Of a stretch of DNA of 35,881 nucleotides, positions 1-8,874 are shown one piece after another. This DNA comes from an uncultured Alphaproteobacteria bacterium. GTDB taxonomy: Bacteria; Pseudomonadota; Alphaproteobacteria; RF32; CAG-239. The DNA lies in the NCBI GenBank assembly GCA_944391515.1, contig CALXTW010000020.1:1-35881 (forward strand). The letters run 5' to 3'. Below the pieces are notes generated by a model. The model had not been told where the DNA came from, did no database searches, and saw only the letters and a program-made list of their open reading frames with translations. Position numbers and translations under genes: made by a program. Each line of letters starts with the position of its first letter. The stretch's first letter is position 1.

Positions 1-213
1 TCTAATGCAGAATTTGCAGGTCAAAAGTGTCCTCACATAGGTTTACTATGCTCCGGTACTTTTGCCTTTAATTCTTAATTATATGACTCATTCTCCGAGT
101 TTTTATAAAACCTCACATAATGGTTATCTAATACAGAATTTGCAGGTTAAAACTGTCCTCACATAGGTTTACTATACTCCGGTACTTTTGCCTTTAATTC
201 TTATTATATGATT
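1..213. repeat. Imperfect tandem repeat, period 126 bp
   Basis: Positions 1-87 recur at 127-212 with a few substitutions and one small indel; both copies share the blocks CAGAATTTGCAGG, GTCCTCACATAGGTTTACTAT and CTCCGGTACTTTTGCC (split here for length). The first unit continues to 126 with unrelated AT-rich sequence, and CCTCACATAATGG near 111 partly echoes the unit. No open frame crosses it. The left window edge may cut a longer array. No gene is visible between 1 and 479; the rest of this stretch holds only a candidate promoter and an A-rich leader. Confidence 0.75.
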
Positions 214-275
214 GTTTCTCATAAAATAAAATCATCAAAAAATGGACAAAAAAGCGTTTTGACAGCTTAAAAGGG

Positions 276-304
276 TTGTTATCAGCCCTGATTTGTGGTA
301 TAGT
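276..304 (+). promoter_or_regulatory. Candidate sigma-70 promoter upstream of the small membrane protein
   Basis: TTGTTA at 276-281 and TATAGT at 299-304 are separated by 17 bp. It points toward the ORF at 480, leaving a leader of about 170 nt. This rests on consensus match only. Confidence 0.4.
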
Positions 305-479
305 ATAAGTATGATTTATATAATTTTAGATGATATTTTGTGGGTTGAGTGAAGATTTGCTTTGATTGGGCGTTAGGTTTTTTGAGACGGATTAAGTTCT
401 GTTTTGAGTTACTGAAAAGTCTATGAATTGATAAAGCAAAATTTTCACATTTATTATTAAAAAAATAAAAAAAAATAAT

Positions 480-746
480 ATGTTAAATTTTTTCTTTTTA
501 GCCATTTTTGTAGCGATAGCTGCGATTTTGGTATGGATGCTGGTTTGTGCCGGTGTGGGCATCCTTGGTGCATTAGTTGAAAACAGTTTCGGCGGAGCCA
601 TCGTTTGCGGTTTCGTATTTTGGTGCGTTTCCTGCTTGTTTTTTGACTGTGCTTGGAATGATCTCTCTGCTGCATGGTGGGGAATTATTCTGGGAGCCCT
701 CATTGGTTTGTACATAACCTATCAGGACGTTAAATATTTGTTCTAG
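480..746 (+). CDS. Small hydrophobic membrane protein, unknown function
   Basis: This 88-aa protein is almost wholly hydrophobic. Segments at about residues 3-29, 34-56 and 64-82 could each span the membrane, and the Cys- and Trp-rich centre (VFWCVSCLFFD) is distinctive. No family is recognised. The start codon lies directly after an A-rich tract without a clear Shine-Dalgarno sequence. A strong hairpin terminator follows at 761, so it is probably a single-gene transcript. The overlapping minus-strand frames are antisense shadows. Confidence 0.6.
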   Translation: MLNFFFLAIFVAIAAILVWMLVCAGVGILGALVENSFGGAIVCGFVFWCVSCLFFDCAWNDLSAAWWGIILGALIGLYITYQDVKYLF

Positions 747-760
747 TAGGTATAATACGG

Positions 761-793
761 AAGAGTTGCCTCTTGTGGGGCAACTCTTTTTTT
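761..793. terminator. Rho-independent terminator
   Basis: AAGAGTTGCC and GGGCAACTCT form a 9-10 bp stem followed by a run of T on the plus strand. It ends the 480-746 gene; the A-rich left arm could also serve the convergent gene that ends at 805. Confidence 0.8.
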
Positions 794-804
794 GTGTTTG
801 GCGC

Positions 805-1470
805 TTAGATTTGCTTGAGAGTCAATTGATGGTATTGATTGTTTATGGCGACTTTATAGTTATTGGGCGAAAGGCTCAAAAGCTTTCTTTTTGCATTGAG
901 TAATCGCGCGGTTTGTGTGATGTCTTGGCACTTGATGGTATTGGGTGCTTTGAATTTGATTTGCGGGATTTTTGAAATAAAGCTCAATAATTGCGTCTCA
1001 CTTTCCCAAGCGGGGGTGCCGATTAAGTCTTGGTGCAAAACAATCGGTTGCAGTGCTTGTGAATGCGGCGTTTGCGGTAGTTCTGATGGCGATAATCCCG
1101 TCAGCAACAGAAGGTTTTCTTCGGCTTCGGTTTTATAGTCGCTGGCATGGAGATAATTTCCACCTAAAATTTGACGGCAACGATGTTTGATTGAAGTCAG
1201 ATTTAGATTTTTTTGGTTTTGAATTTGCGGATTAGGATCGTTGACGCAAATCACCAAAAAGGCTCCCGTTCCGCAGAGCTTTTTCTTACGAAAAGCATTG
1301 GGGTGTTTTTTGCCGTAAAAACGGCTGAGATTGCGTGTGAAATATTTGGAATTCCATAAAATTTCATAGGTTTGCAGAATTTCAAAATGTTCTTTGATGG
1401 CGGATAGGATTTCGGCTTCCTTATGTCTACCATTAGCCCAAAGAACAAATACATTAATGTTATTTGTCAT
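805..1470 (-). CDS. Hypothetical protein (221 aa)
   Basis: Soluble-looking 221-aa protein with no signal peptide or membrane segment. The start ATG at 1470 has a good ribosome binding site (AGAGGAAATTT before ATG). The N-terminal half carries aromatic and basic blocks (YEILWNSKYFTRNLSRFYG) and a KKKLCGTGAFLVICV stretch; around residue 110 there is a LHASDYKTEAEENLLLLTG block of the kind that often marks a conserved active-site or binding loop. I do not recognise the family with confidence. The C-terminal 60 residues are basic. It is convergent with the small membrane protein and separate from its other neighbours. Confidence 0.6.
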   Translation of the reverse strand: MTNNINVFVLWANGRHKEAEILSAIKEHFEILQTYEILWNSKYFTRNLSRFYGKKHPNAFRKKKLCGTGAFLVICVNDPNPQIQNQKNLNLTSIKHRCRQILGGNYLHASDYKTEAEENLLLLTGLSPSELPQTPHSQALQPIVLHQDLIGTPAWESETQLLSFISKIPQIKFKAPNTIKCQDITQTARLLNAKRKLLSLSPNNYKVAINNQYHQLTLKQI

Positions 1471-1515
1471 AAATTTCCTCTTTAATTGTGTAAACGATGT
1501 ATAAAAAAATATCGT

Positions 1516-1827
1516 TTAGGCAATCGGAGGACGGTATAGGCTTAAGGCAAATTTGGGTAAATCGAATGAATCTTGTGTGACAAGATGTTTTTCTTTATTG
1601 GAAATTTTTGGGAAGAAAGTTATCGGAGTGGGTAAATCGTATAAAATTTGTGCGGAAATGGATAAGTGGATTTCCGTGGAGTTGAGGTCGTCCTCGTCAT
1701 GGTCAGCACCTGCATTGTCTGTGGTAAAAATTTCTTTACCATTGAGTGTTATATCGTTCACGTCTATAATATCAAAAGCAGATATTAATAACGCAACGGA
1801 AATAAATATACTGACTAATTTTCTCAT
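1516..1827 (-). CDS. Small exported hypothetical protein
   Basis: A 103-aa protein with an N-terminal hydrophobic segment (about residues 4-19, after MRK) that looks like a signal peptide or anchor, followed by an acidic stretch (ADHDEDDLNS) and a C-terminal LYRPP motif. The function is unknown. The start at 1827 has no strong Shine-Dalgarno. It is transcribed divergently from the FAD oxidoreductase gene at 1886, with about 58 bp between the two starts. A plus-strand frame over the same bases is less convincing, because this one has the leader peptide. Confidence 0.5.
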   Translation of the reverse strand: MRKLVSIFISVALLISAFDIIDVNDITLNGKEIFTTDNAGADHDEDDLNSTEIHLSISAQILYDLPTPITFFPKISNKEKHLVTQDSFDLPKFALSLYRPPIA

Positions 1828-1885
1828 AGCGTGTTGAATGTTATAGGTAAATATTTATTTTGGCAAGGAAAATATAGCTTATACA

Positions 1886-3478
1886 ATGATTAGAGTGAAT
1901 AATATACAAGCCGATTTGAGTGTTGATTTGGAGGGCTTGAAAGAAATTGTTTCAATGAAAACAGGCTTGGATCCTGAAAATATTAAAGCAACCCATATTG
2001 CTAAAAAATCAGTTGATGCTCGTAATAAAACGAATGTGCATTTTGTGTATTCGATTGATATGGAAGTTTGGGGCGATGAAGACTATATCTCCGGGATTTT
2101 GGCATGGAAAGATGTGGAGCTGATTAAATCTAAGCCAATGTTGGTAATTGAGCCTAAAGCTTGCTCAAACCTGCGTCCGGTGATTATCGGTAGCGGTCCT
2201 GCCGGTATGTTTGCAGGAATTGCCTTGGCTGAGGCTGGGCAAAATCCGTTGATTATTGAGCAAGGAAAGTCTGTCCCCGAGCGGCAAAAAGATGTGCAAA
2301 CCTTTTGGCAAAAAGGAATATTGAACCCAAGCTCTAATGTGCAGTTTGGAGAGGGTGGGGCCGGAACATTTTCGGACGGTAAACTCATGACCGGTATTAA
2401 AAAAGATGCTTTGAGTGCAAAAGTTTTGCAAGAATTTGTTGATGCCGGAGCGCCGCAAGAAATTTTGTTTTTGGCAAAGCCTCATATCGGTACCGATAAT
2501 CTGGTTAATGTGGTACAGAATATTCGCAAAAAAATAACCTCTTTGGGCGGTGAATATCGCTTTGAGGAAAAGTTGGTCGGATTGAGAGTAAAAAATGATC
2601 AACTTTGTGCCGTGCAAATTCAAAAAGCAGATGGAAGCCTATATCAAATTCAAACAGATAAACTGATTTTGGCCTTGGGGCATAGTGCGCGCGATACTTT
2701 TGAAATGCTCTATAATTCAGGTATCAAAATTGAGCAAAAGCCGTTTTCTATCGGGGCCAGAATTGAGCATTTGCAAAGTATGATTGATGAAAGTCAATAT
2801 GGGCGTTATGCCAGTCGTCCGGAGCTCGGTGCCGCTGACTATAAATTGGCGGTGCATTTGCCTAATGGGCGCTCAGCCTATACTTTTTGTATGTGTCCGG
2901 GAGGCGAAGTGGTGGCGGCGGCATCCGAAACATCACGCGTGGTTACAAACGGTATGAGTGAATTTGCGCGCAATAATACCAATGCAAACGCAGCTTTGTT
3001 GGTAGGCGTTAATCCGCAAGATTTTGGCGGAGAGCATCCTTTGCAAGGAATGTATTGGCAAAGAGCTTTAGAAGAAAAAGCATTTGAAATGGGGGGCAAA
3101 AACTATTTTGCACCGGCACAGTTGGTGGGAGATTTTCTGGCTCATCGTCCCTCAGTGGGAGCAAAAAGCGTGAAACCATCTTATACGCCTGGGGTAAAGT
3201 GGTGTGATTTGAGTGCGTTGTTTCCCGATTATGTGACTGAGACTTTGCGCTTGGCAATTGTGGAAATGAGCAAACGATTGCGTGGTTTTGCTCATCCTGA
3301 TGCGGTGTTGACCGCTATCGAGACCCGCTCGTCATCGCCAATTCGCATTATCAGAGGAGAAGATTTACAATCCAATATTATCGGTGTTTATCCTTGCGGA
3401 GAAGGTGCCGGATATGCCGGAGGAATTGTCTCTTCGGCCGTGGATGGTTTAAGAGTGGCCATGAAGATATTGTCTTAG
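1886..3478 (+). CDS. FAD-dependent oxidoreductase, COG2509 type
   Basis: The 530-aa protein has a distinctive N-terminal domain of about 90 residues. A Rossmann dinucleotide-binding motif GSGPAGMFAG follows at residues 102-111, with the usual acidic residue at the end of the second strand (IIEQG, E125). The block FGEGGAGTFSDGKL and the C-terminal GEGAGYAGGIVSSAVDGL are hallmarks of the family annotated as NAD(FAD)-utilizing dehydrogenase or FAD-dependent protein. The closing motif contacts FAD in such enzymes. The physiological substrate of this family is not established. It should be cytosolic. Length is typical and no frameshift is seen. It stands alone, divergent from 1516-1827. Confidence 0.9.
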   Translation: MIRVNNIQADLSVDLEGLKEIVSMKTGLDPENIKATHIAKKSVDARNKTNVHFVYSIDMEVWGDEDYISGILAWKDVELIKSKPMLVIEPKACSNLRPVIIGSGPAGMFAGIALAEAGQNPLIIEQGKSVPERQKDVQTFWQKGILNPSSNVQFGEGGAGTFSDGKLMTGIKKDALSAKVLQEFVDAGAPQEILFLAKPHIGTDNLVNVVQNIRKKITSLGGEYRFEEKLVGLRVKNDQLCAVQIQKADGSLYQIQTDKLILALGHSARDTFEMLYNSGIKIEQKPFSIGARIEHLQSMIDESQYGRYASRPELGAADYKLAVHLPNGRSAYTFCMCPGGEVVAAASETSRVVTNGMSEFARNNTNANAALLVGVNPQDFGGEHPLQGMYWQRALEEKAFEMGGKNYFAPAQLVGDFLAHRPSVGAKSVKPSYTPGVKWCDLSALFPDYVTETLRLAIVEMSKRLRGFAHPDAVLTAIETRSSSPIRIIRGEDLQSNIIGVYPCGEGAGYAGGIVSSAVDGLRVAMKILS

Positions 3479-3648
3479 TGGTGGACAGTCTGATTTCACG
3501 GTTGAGTTTTTGAGGGCTTTTGTTATTATTTGGGTAATTACTAATTCTGATAAAGTATGTGAGCTTAGGAGCTTAAATATACTAATATTGATGATATTAT
3601 TCAAACAACTTGGCATTTGGAACGTTAATCTATTTAAGAGGTACGATT

Positions 3649-4389
3649 ATGGAAAATCAAACAAATTGCAAATGTGGTGGAAAATTTTGGTGCGCTTTGC
3701 TAATCGCTTTAGGGTTGGCAAGTGGTGGATTTTTTCCCGGATATTTTTATTATCAAGCTGTTTTGAAAAACAATTTTGTCAGCGTTAAAGGTTTGGCGGA
3801 AATGGATGTTCGTGCCGATTTGGCGGTTTGGAATATTCGCTATGTGGCAACAGGTATGGATTTGCTCTCTACTCAGCAACAAATTAATGCTAATTTGGCG
3901 CAAGTACGTACTTTTTTGAAAGAAAAAGGTTTTGATGATGCCGAAATAATTGAAGGAAGAGTTGAAACCAATGATTTGATGACCAATCCTTATCGCGACA
4001 ATAATTCTAATCCGGTACGCTATATTATTTCGCAAAGTGTGACCGTGCGTTCAACAAAGGTTGATGCGGTGGAAAATGCTTTGTGCCAGACCGGAGAATT
4101 GGTGGAAAAAGGTGTGATTTTGGATAACCAATATGGCTCACCCGTTTCTTATATCTTTACTCGCTTAAATGAGATTAAGCCGCAAATGTTGGAAGAAGCA
4201 ACCAAAAACGCAACCGCTGCGGCACAAGAATTTGCCAAAAGCTCAGACAGCAAAGTCGGCAAAATTCGCAGAGCACAACAAGGCGTCTTTTCTATTTTGC
4301 CGAGAGAACAAACGGCTAATGCACAAGAAAGCGCACAAATTGATAAGAAAGTTCGTGTGGTTTCAACGGTTGAATTTTGGTTGGAATAA
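3649..4389 (+). CDS. SIMPL-domain (DUF541) protein, membrane-anchored
   Basis: The start is placed at ATG 3649 because AAGAGGT lies 6 nt upstream; the frame is open further upstream to 3610 but lacks a binding site. The 246-aa product begins with a Cys-containing cytosolic tip (TNCKCGGK) and one membrane segment (about 11-35). The SIMPL domain follows, recognisable from the opening VSVKGLAEMDVRADLAVW and the long helical middle with DAEIIEGRVE. Members of this family are periplasmic or outer-membrane-associated with poorly defined roles. A bidirectional terminator follows directly. Confidence 0.85.
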   Translation: MENQTNCKCGGKFWCALLIALGLASGGFFPGYFYYQAVLKNNFVSVKGLAEMDVRADLAVWNIRYVATGMDLLSTQQQINANLAQVRTFLKEKGFDDAEIIEGRVETNDLMTNPYRDNNSNPVRYIISQSVTVRSTKVDAVENALCQTGELVEKGVILDNQYGSPVSYIFTRLNEIKPQMLEEATKNATAAAQEFAKSSDSKVGKIRRAQQGVFSILPREQTANAQESAQIDKKVRVVSTVEFWLE

Positions 4390-4408
4390 GGTGCGATAAA
4401 TCTTAAAA

Positions 4409-4439
4409 AAAACGCTCTTTTTTAAGAGCGTTTTTTTTG
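4409..4439. terminator. Bidirectional terminator between SIMPL gene and nagB
   Basis: AACGCTCTT and AAGAGCGTT form a stem with A-runs on the left and T-runs on the right, so it can stop transcripts from both convergent genes. Confidence 0.85.
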
Positions 4440-4442
4440 TTT

Positions 4443-5240
4443 CTATTTCAAAATTTTGGAAGATTCGATGTCCTTAAAATAGCGGATGGTGTCGCCTTCT
4501 AATTTATTGGCGGCGGCATCATCACACACGATAATGGCGTGTTGGTGCATTTGCAAAATGCTGACCGGCCACATGTGGTTGATGCCTTCTTCTATGGCAT
4601 GGCGAATAGCTAATGCTTTATTGGATCCTGTGGCCATAATTAAAACCTCTTCAGCGTCCATAATTGTTCCAATACCAACCGTGAGGGCTGTTTTGGGGAC
4701 TTGGGTTAAATCATTATTAAAAAAGCGGGCGTTGGCCTCAATGGTTTCTGTGGTTAGAGTTTTGATACGTGTGCGGGAAGACAAAGATGAGCCCGGTTCA
4801 TTAAAAGCAATATGTCCATCAGAGCCGACCCCTCCTAAGAATAAATTTATTTTGCCATAGGATTTAATTTTGTTTTCGTAGTTTTGGCATTCTTCGGCGT
4901 AGTTGCGGGTCATTCCGTTTAGGAGATTGATGTTTTGCGGGCGAATATCAATATGTTTGAAGAAATTTTCTTCCATAAAGTAGTGGTAACTTTGTGGGTG
5001 TGCGGGAGGAAGTCCGATATATTCATCCATATTAAAAGTTACGACGTTTTTGAAAGAGATTTTTCCGGCCTGATTGAGACGAATTAATTCCTTATAGGTT
5101 CCTAAAGGGGTGGAGCCTGTTGGTAAGCCCAAAACAAAAGGCTTACTCTCGCTTGGGCGGAAAGTTTGTATCCGGTAAGCTATATAGTTAGCCGTCCAGA
5201 GGGAGCATTTTTCATAATCAGGTTGGATTAAAACTCGCAT
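4443..5240 (-). CDS. nagB: Glucosamine-6-phosphate deaminase
   Basis: NagB converts glucosamine-6-phosphate to fructose-6-phosphate and ammonia, the last step feeding amino sugars into glycolysis. The 265-aa protein keeps the E. coli numbering exactly: D72 in [10 protein letters not shown]141 and H143 in [12 protein letters not shown], and E148. The phosphate-binding [13 protein letters not shown] loop is at residues 37-49. It lies 3' of nagA and its start overlaps the nagA end by 13 nt, which indicates one transcript and translational coupling. The C-terminus ends shortly after the [15 protein letters not shown] region, as expected for the full-length enzyme. Confidence 0.97.
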   Translation of the reverse strand: MRVLIQPDYEKCSLWTANYIAYRIQTFRPSESKPFVLGLPTGSTPLGTYKELIRLNQAGKISFKNVVTFNMDEYIGLPPAHPQSYHYFMEENFFKHIDIRPQNINLLNGMTRNYAEECQNYENKIKSYGKINLFLGGVGSDGHIAFNEPGSSLSSRTRIKTLTTETIEANARFFNNDLTQVPKTALTVGIGTIMDAEEVLIMATGSNKALAIRHAIEEGINHMWPVSILQMHQHAIIVCDDAAANKLEGDTIRYFKDIESSKILK

Positions 5241-6412
5241 ATCGTTTTTCCTTGTTTGTAAAGTTTGCCGTTGATTATGGTATATTTGATTTTATAATCT
5301 TTGTCAAAAATTACTAAATCTGCATCATAGCCGGGGGCTATGAGTCCTAAGTGTTCGCGGCGCATGATTTTTGCCGGATTGGTGGAGGCCATTTGAATGG
5401 CTTGTTCTAAGCTCAAACCAAACGAAACTAAATTTTTAACGCCCTCTATCATAGTGAGTGCCGAACCGGCGATGACATTATCGGATTTGCGGTAAAAACA
5501 TTTATCCAAATAAACTTCATCGCCATTGGCAATAAGAGGTAATTTTTTTTGTTTGGTGGTTTTTAGGGAATCTGTTACTAGCACAAGTTTATCCAGCGGT
5601 TTGCAACGGAGTAAAAATTTGATGAACTCGGGGTTGATGTGAATGCCGTCGGCAATGAGTTCACATGACATTTCGGGATGAATAAAAACAGCTCCGACAG
5701 CGCCTGGGTCACGGTGATGCATTCGGCTCATGGCATTAAACAAATGAGTGGTATGCAAAATCCGAACTTGCATGCCTTCTACCATTTGCTCATAGGTGGC
5801 GTTGGTGTGTCCGGCTTGCAGGACAATTCCTTTGGAAACGCAAAATAGGGCAAGTTCCCGCATGCCTTTGAGTTCGGGGGCAACGGTCATATTGATGATT
5901 TTGCCTTTAGCGGCTTTGAGTAAGTCTTCCATTAAAGAAATATCTACCGGGCTCAAAGAATCGGCAGATTGAACACCGAGACGATCTGGTGATATGAAAG
6001 GACCTTCAAGATGCAGACCTAAAATTTTGGCGCCGGTTTCTTGTCCCATGGCTGAAACAACGGCTTTGATGGCTTGTATCATTTCTTTTTTTGGGGCACT
6101 GTAAAGAGTGGGAATAAACGAGGTTACTCCATAGCGAGGCAAAATCTCAGACATTTTAAGGATAGAATCGGGGGATAGGTCATCTGTTCCGAATCCTCCA
6201 ATGCCGTGGATATGCGTATCCATCAGGCCGGGGGCAATGTAGTTTTGCTCCATATCAATAAATTTGACGTCGGAAGAGAATTTTTTCTTGGCAAAACGGG
6301 CCTCATTGAAAACATCAATAATCTTGTAGTCTTTTAACAAAACCGCACAGTTATTCATTACGGAATAGCCGGTCAGAACATTGGCATTATGCAAACATAT
6401 TTCAGAGGTCAT
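5228..6412 (-). CDS. nagA: N-acetylglucosamine-6-phosphate deacetylase
   Basis: NagA removes acetate from GlcNAc-6-phosphate to give the NagB substrate. The amidohydrolase-fold motifs are all present in order: DTHIHGIGG near residue 60, HLEGPF (metal-binding Glu), [21 protein letters not shown] and LVTDSL (catalytic Asp). I take ATG 6412 as the start, giving 394 aa, because AAAGGAGA lies about 10 nt upstream; the frame is open for 10 more codons through that binding site. It forms a two-gene operon with nagB. No GlcNAc transporter or NagC is in the window, although a ROK-family protein occurs at 22922. Confidence 0.95.
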   Translation of the reverse strand: MTSEICLHNANVLTGYSVMNNCAVLLKDYKIIDVFNEARFAKKKFSSDVKFIDMEQNYIAPGLMDTHIHGIGGFGTDDLSPDSILKMSEILPRYGVTSFIPTLYSAPKKEMIQAIKAVVSAMGQETGAKILGLHLEGPFISPDRLGVQSADSLSPVDISLMEDLLKAAKGKIINMTVAPELKGMRELALFCVSKGIVLQAGHTNATYEQMVEGMQVRILHTTHLFNAMSRMHHRDPGAVGAVFIHPEMSCELIADGIHINPEFIKFLLRCKPLDKLVLVTDSLKTTKQKKLPLIANGDEVYLDKCFYRKSDNVIAGSALTMIEGVKNLVSFGLSLEQAIQMASTNPAKIMRREHLGLIAPGYDADLVIFDKDYKIKYTIINGKLYKQGKTICEF

Positions 6413-6445
6413 GTCTCGTTTCTCTCCTTTATTATTTTGCAAAAT

Positions 6446-6497
6446 ATTATAGTTTCAAAAAGTAAATTATTGCCTAAATTTTTATTTTGTTTATGCT
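6446..6497. promoter_or_regulatory. Divergent promoters for nagAB (-) and pip (+)
   Basis: On the plus strand TTGCCT (6470-6475) and TATGCT (6492-6497) have a 16-bp spacer and point to pip. On the minus strand a perfect TATAAT (6451-6446) points to nagA, with no good -35 box. Both assignments rest on consensus match only. Confidence 0.45.
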
Positions 6498-6521
6498 AAG
6501 AGACGTAATGAAGGAGGAAAA

Positions 6522-7466
6522 ATGTGGAAAGATTTTTGGCATAAATTGTTTGAACCTAAAGCCTTTAATCAAGGCTTTTTGCCTGAAGCCGACGGACATA
6601 AGGTGTTTTTTGCGGAATATGGAAACCCAAATGGAAAGGTGATTTTATTGACCCATGGCGGACCAGGGGGACGAACAAGTGCCGGACATGCTAAAATCTT
6701 TGATTTGAAAAAATATCGGGTGATTATGTTTGACCAAAGAGGCTGCGGCTTATCAGAACCAAAAGGTGAGATGAAACATAATACCATGGAGGATATTATT
6801 TGGGATATCAAACGTCTTTATGATTATCTGCATTTGAGCGGAAAAGTGATTTTGCGTGGTGCGTCTTGGGGCTCAACCGTCATGTTGTGCTTTGCTGAAA
6901 GATATCCTGAATTGGTTGATAAACTCCTTCTTTCACAAGTGTTTTTGGCTGATGAAGTGCATAGTGAATGGTTTGATAAAAAAAGTGCCCTCTTTTATCC
7001 CGAGTTTATGGAACATATGCAAGAAAATGCCGGAAGTTGGAAGTCTTTGCCGGAGTATTATGCCGAATTGATTAATGACGATGATTTGAATAAGAATTTG
7101 ATGGCGGCTAATCAATATGGTTGGTATGAAAGAATTTTGGGAAATGTTAATCCTGCTTTCGGAACAAAAGAAATTTTAGATGAAGATGAATATGCTGAGT
7201 TGAAAATTTATCTTAATTATGCAGCCAAAGCTTATACTTTGAAAAATAACCAAATTATGCGCAATGTGAAGAAAATTCAAAACATCCCGGCGCTTCTGAT
7301 GCATAATCGCTTGGATATGGATTGTCCTTTGTATTCGGTTTGGCAGTTGCATAAAAATATGCCCTTCTCAAAGTTAAAAATTGCTCCTGGAATTGGGCAC
7401 TATAATCCGCAGTTGAAGAAATTTATTGCGCGGGAAATCAGAGCCTATTTGGCAGAAAACGATTGA
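6522..7466 (+). CDS. pip: Proline iminopeptidase-like alpha/beta hydrolase (family S33)
   Basis: It is predicted to release N-terminal proline from peptides in the cytosol. The 314-aa protein shows the oxyanion-hole HGGPGG at 45-50, DQRGCGLS at 71-78 and the nucleophile elbow GASWGS with Ser115. A late Asp lies in NRLDMDCP and the catalytic His near residue 293 in GIGHYN, which completes the triad. The ribosome binding site AAGGAGGAAAA directly before ATG is the strongest in the window. It is divergent from nagAB. Related epoxide or ester hydrolases share the fold, so the exact substrate is inferred from the HGGPGG and GxSWGS combination. Confidence 0.85.
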   Translation: MWKDFWHKLFEPKAFNQGFLPEADGHKVFFAEYGNPNGKVILLTHGGPGGRTSAGHAKIFDLKKYRVIMFDQRGCGLSEPKGEMKHNTMEDIIWDIKRLYDYLHLSGKVILRGASWGSTVMLCFAERYPELVDKLLLSQVFLADEVHSEWFDKKSALFYPEFMEHMQENAGSWKSLPEYYAELINDDDLNKNLMAANQYGWYERILGNVNPAFGTKEILDEDEYAELKIYLNYAAKAYTLKNNQIMRNVKKIQNIPALLMHNRLDMDCPLYSVWQLHKNMPFSKLKIAPGIGHYNPQLKKFIAREIRAYLAEND

Positions 7467-7483
7467 TATTTTAAAAAGTATCG

Positions 7484-7511
7484 TTGACATTTGAATGGAT
7501 GATGATACCCT
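7484..7511 (+). promoter_or_regulatory. Candidate promoter of the first O-acetylation pair
   Basis: A perfect -35 box TTGACA at 7484-7489 is followed after 16 bp by TACCCT (7506-7511), a weak -10 box, 34 nt before the ATG at 7545. Confidence 0.4.
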
Positions 7512-7544
7512 TTTGCAGTTAATTTATTATCGGGAACTATCTTT

Positions 7545-8870
7545 ATGCGTCGAGTAATTATTGCTACAGTTTTAACCTTGTTAATTTTGATTTGGGGAAG
7601 TGATTTCTATCTTGTCGGGGAACCACTCTCTTTTGACTGGAAGGTCTTTGTTATTATTCTGACCTTGGCCGGTTTGGCTTGCTATAAATTGGTGGATTAT
7701 TTGGCGCAATTCAAAATTATTGAACATAACTCCCGAATCGATATTGTGTTTGTGGCTTTTGTTATTGCTTTTATGTTTGTGCCGATTTCAAAAATTAATC
7801 ATGATAAAATAAGTCAACAAGAAAATCGAACCTTAGCTGAATATGTGCCGTTGGTGAAAGATGGTAAAATTAATTTTAACTATGGACGCGATTTTGAGGC
7901 TTGGTTTAATGACCATTTTAATCAACGTAAACTCTTTATTGATGTGAATAGTGAAATTAATTTGTTTCTCAATCGGAAACTTAAAAGTGATACAGCCATG
8001 AGCGGAAAAGACGGGTGGATGTTTACCAAACGTTGGCAGTCGGTTGAAATGTTTCAAAACAAGTATTTGTTTGATGAAGATGAATTAAAGGAAATAAAAG
8101 AACAGTTGGAGTATTTGCAACGTTGGGCTCAAAGTAGAGGAATGAAGTTTTATCTGTTCTTGGTTCCTGATAAAGAGCGGATTTATCCCGAAGTTTATCC
8201 CGATGGATTTGAGAAAATTAATCCTCAAGCTAAAATTGAGCAAGTGGCTGAATTCTTAAAGAAAAATTCTTCCGTTCCGGTGATTTATCCCGGAGAGGCT
8301 TTGATGAAAGCCAAAGATGAACATATTTTATTCTATAAAACCGGTACGCATTGGAATCATCAAGGGGCTTATGTCGGTTATGTGGAATTGTTTAAACGTA
8401 TTAAAAAAGATTTTCCAAACCTGAAAATTATGAAGCCGAAAGATTTTAATATTACACCGAAGGTAAGTGCCGATGTTGATATTGCTTCGGCATTGGGAAT
8501 CGATGCTTATAAGGTTTTGCCTAAGGCTGATTTGACTTATGATGAATTTGAAGTCAAAAAGCCAACGGTTCAAAGCTCTTATACTATGGTTGATAAAGAT
8601 AAGAGAATTGAAACGTATGATTTTGTTTCCTCTAATCCCTCTAATAAATTGAGAGCCGTCTTTTATGCCGATAGCCAGTTCTTGCGCATGAATTGGTATG
8701 CGGCGGAAAGTTTTAAGAATATGCTTCATATCTATACCGGTTATGGACGAGATTATGATGTCGATTATATGCAAAAAGCTATTCTTGATTATAAACCGAA
8801 TATCTTTGTAATTGAAACCGGTGAACGGTTCTTGGATAGATTGCTGAATTTGAATTTGCCGAAGGAATAA
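7545..8870 (+). CDS. AlgJ/AlgX-like SGNH O-acetyltransferase-related membrane protein
   Basis: The 441-aa protein has three N-terminal membrane segments (about 4-24, 35-57, 66-83) and an extracytoplasmic domain of the AlgJ/AlgX (DHHW) group, which works with MBOAT proteins to acetylate exported glycans. Family marks are QENRTLAEYVP, FEAWFNDHFNQR, the VPDKERIYPE block near 208-216 and THWNHQGAY near 268. At the catalytic-type D-x-H position it reads G267-T268-H269, whereas both paralogues downstream have Asp. A later ADSQ supplies a candidate Ser. It may therefore be inactive, or act in acetyl transfer without that Asp. The MBOAT gene starts 4 nt after its stop, so the two are coupled. Confidence 0.82.
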   Translation: MRRVIIATVLTLLILIWGSDFYLVGEPLSFDWKVFVIILTLAGLACYKLVDYLAQFKIIEHNSRIDIVFVAFVIAFMFVPISKINHDKISQQENRTLAEYVPLVKDGKINFNYGRDFEAWFNDHFNQRKLFIDVNSEINLFLNRKLKSDTAMSGKDGWMFTKRWQSVEMFQNKYLFDEDELKEIKEQLEYLQRWAQSRGMKFYLFLVPDKERIYPEVYPDGFEKINPQAKIEQVAEFLKKNSSVPVIYPGEALMKAKDEHILFYKTGTHWNHQGAYVGYVELFKRIKKDFPNLKIMKPKDFNITPKVSADVDIASALGIDAYKVLPKADLTYDEFEVKKPTVQSSYTMVDKDKRIETYDFVSSNPSNKLRAVFYADSQFLRMNWYAAESFKNMLHIYTGYGRDYDVDYMQKAILDYKPNIFVIETGERFLDRLLNLNLPKE

Positions 8871-8874
8871 GACT

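Noticed and set aside
863..1138. Plus-strand 91-aa ORF
   Set aside because: It is antisense to the 805-1470 gene, which has a proper ribosome binding site and better protein composition.
1553..1837. Plus-strand 94-aa ORF opposite 1516-1827
   Set aside because: The minus-strand frame has a signal-like leader and a conserved-looking C-terminus; the plus-strand frame has neither.
3510..3788. Plus-strand 92-aa ORF
   Set aside because: It overlaps the SIMPL gene start in another frame, lacks a binding site and has atypical composition.
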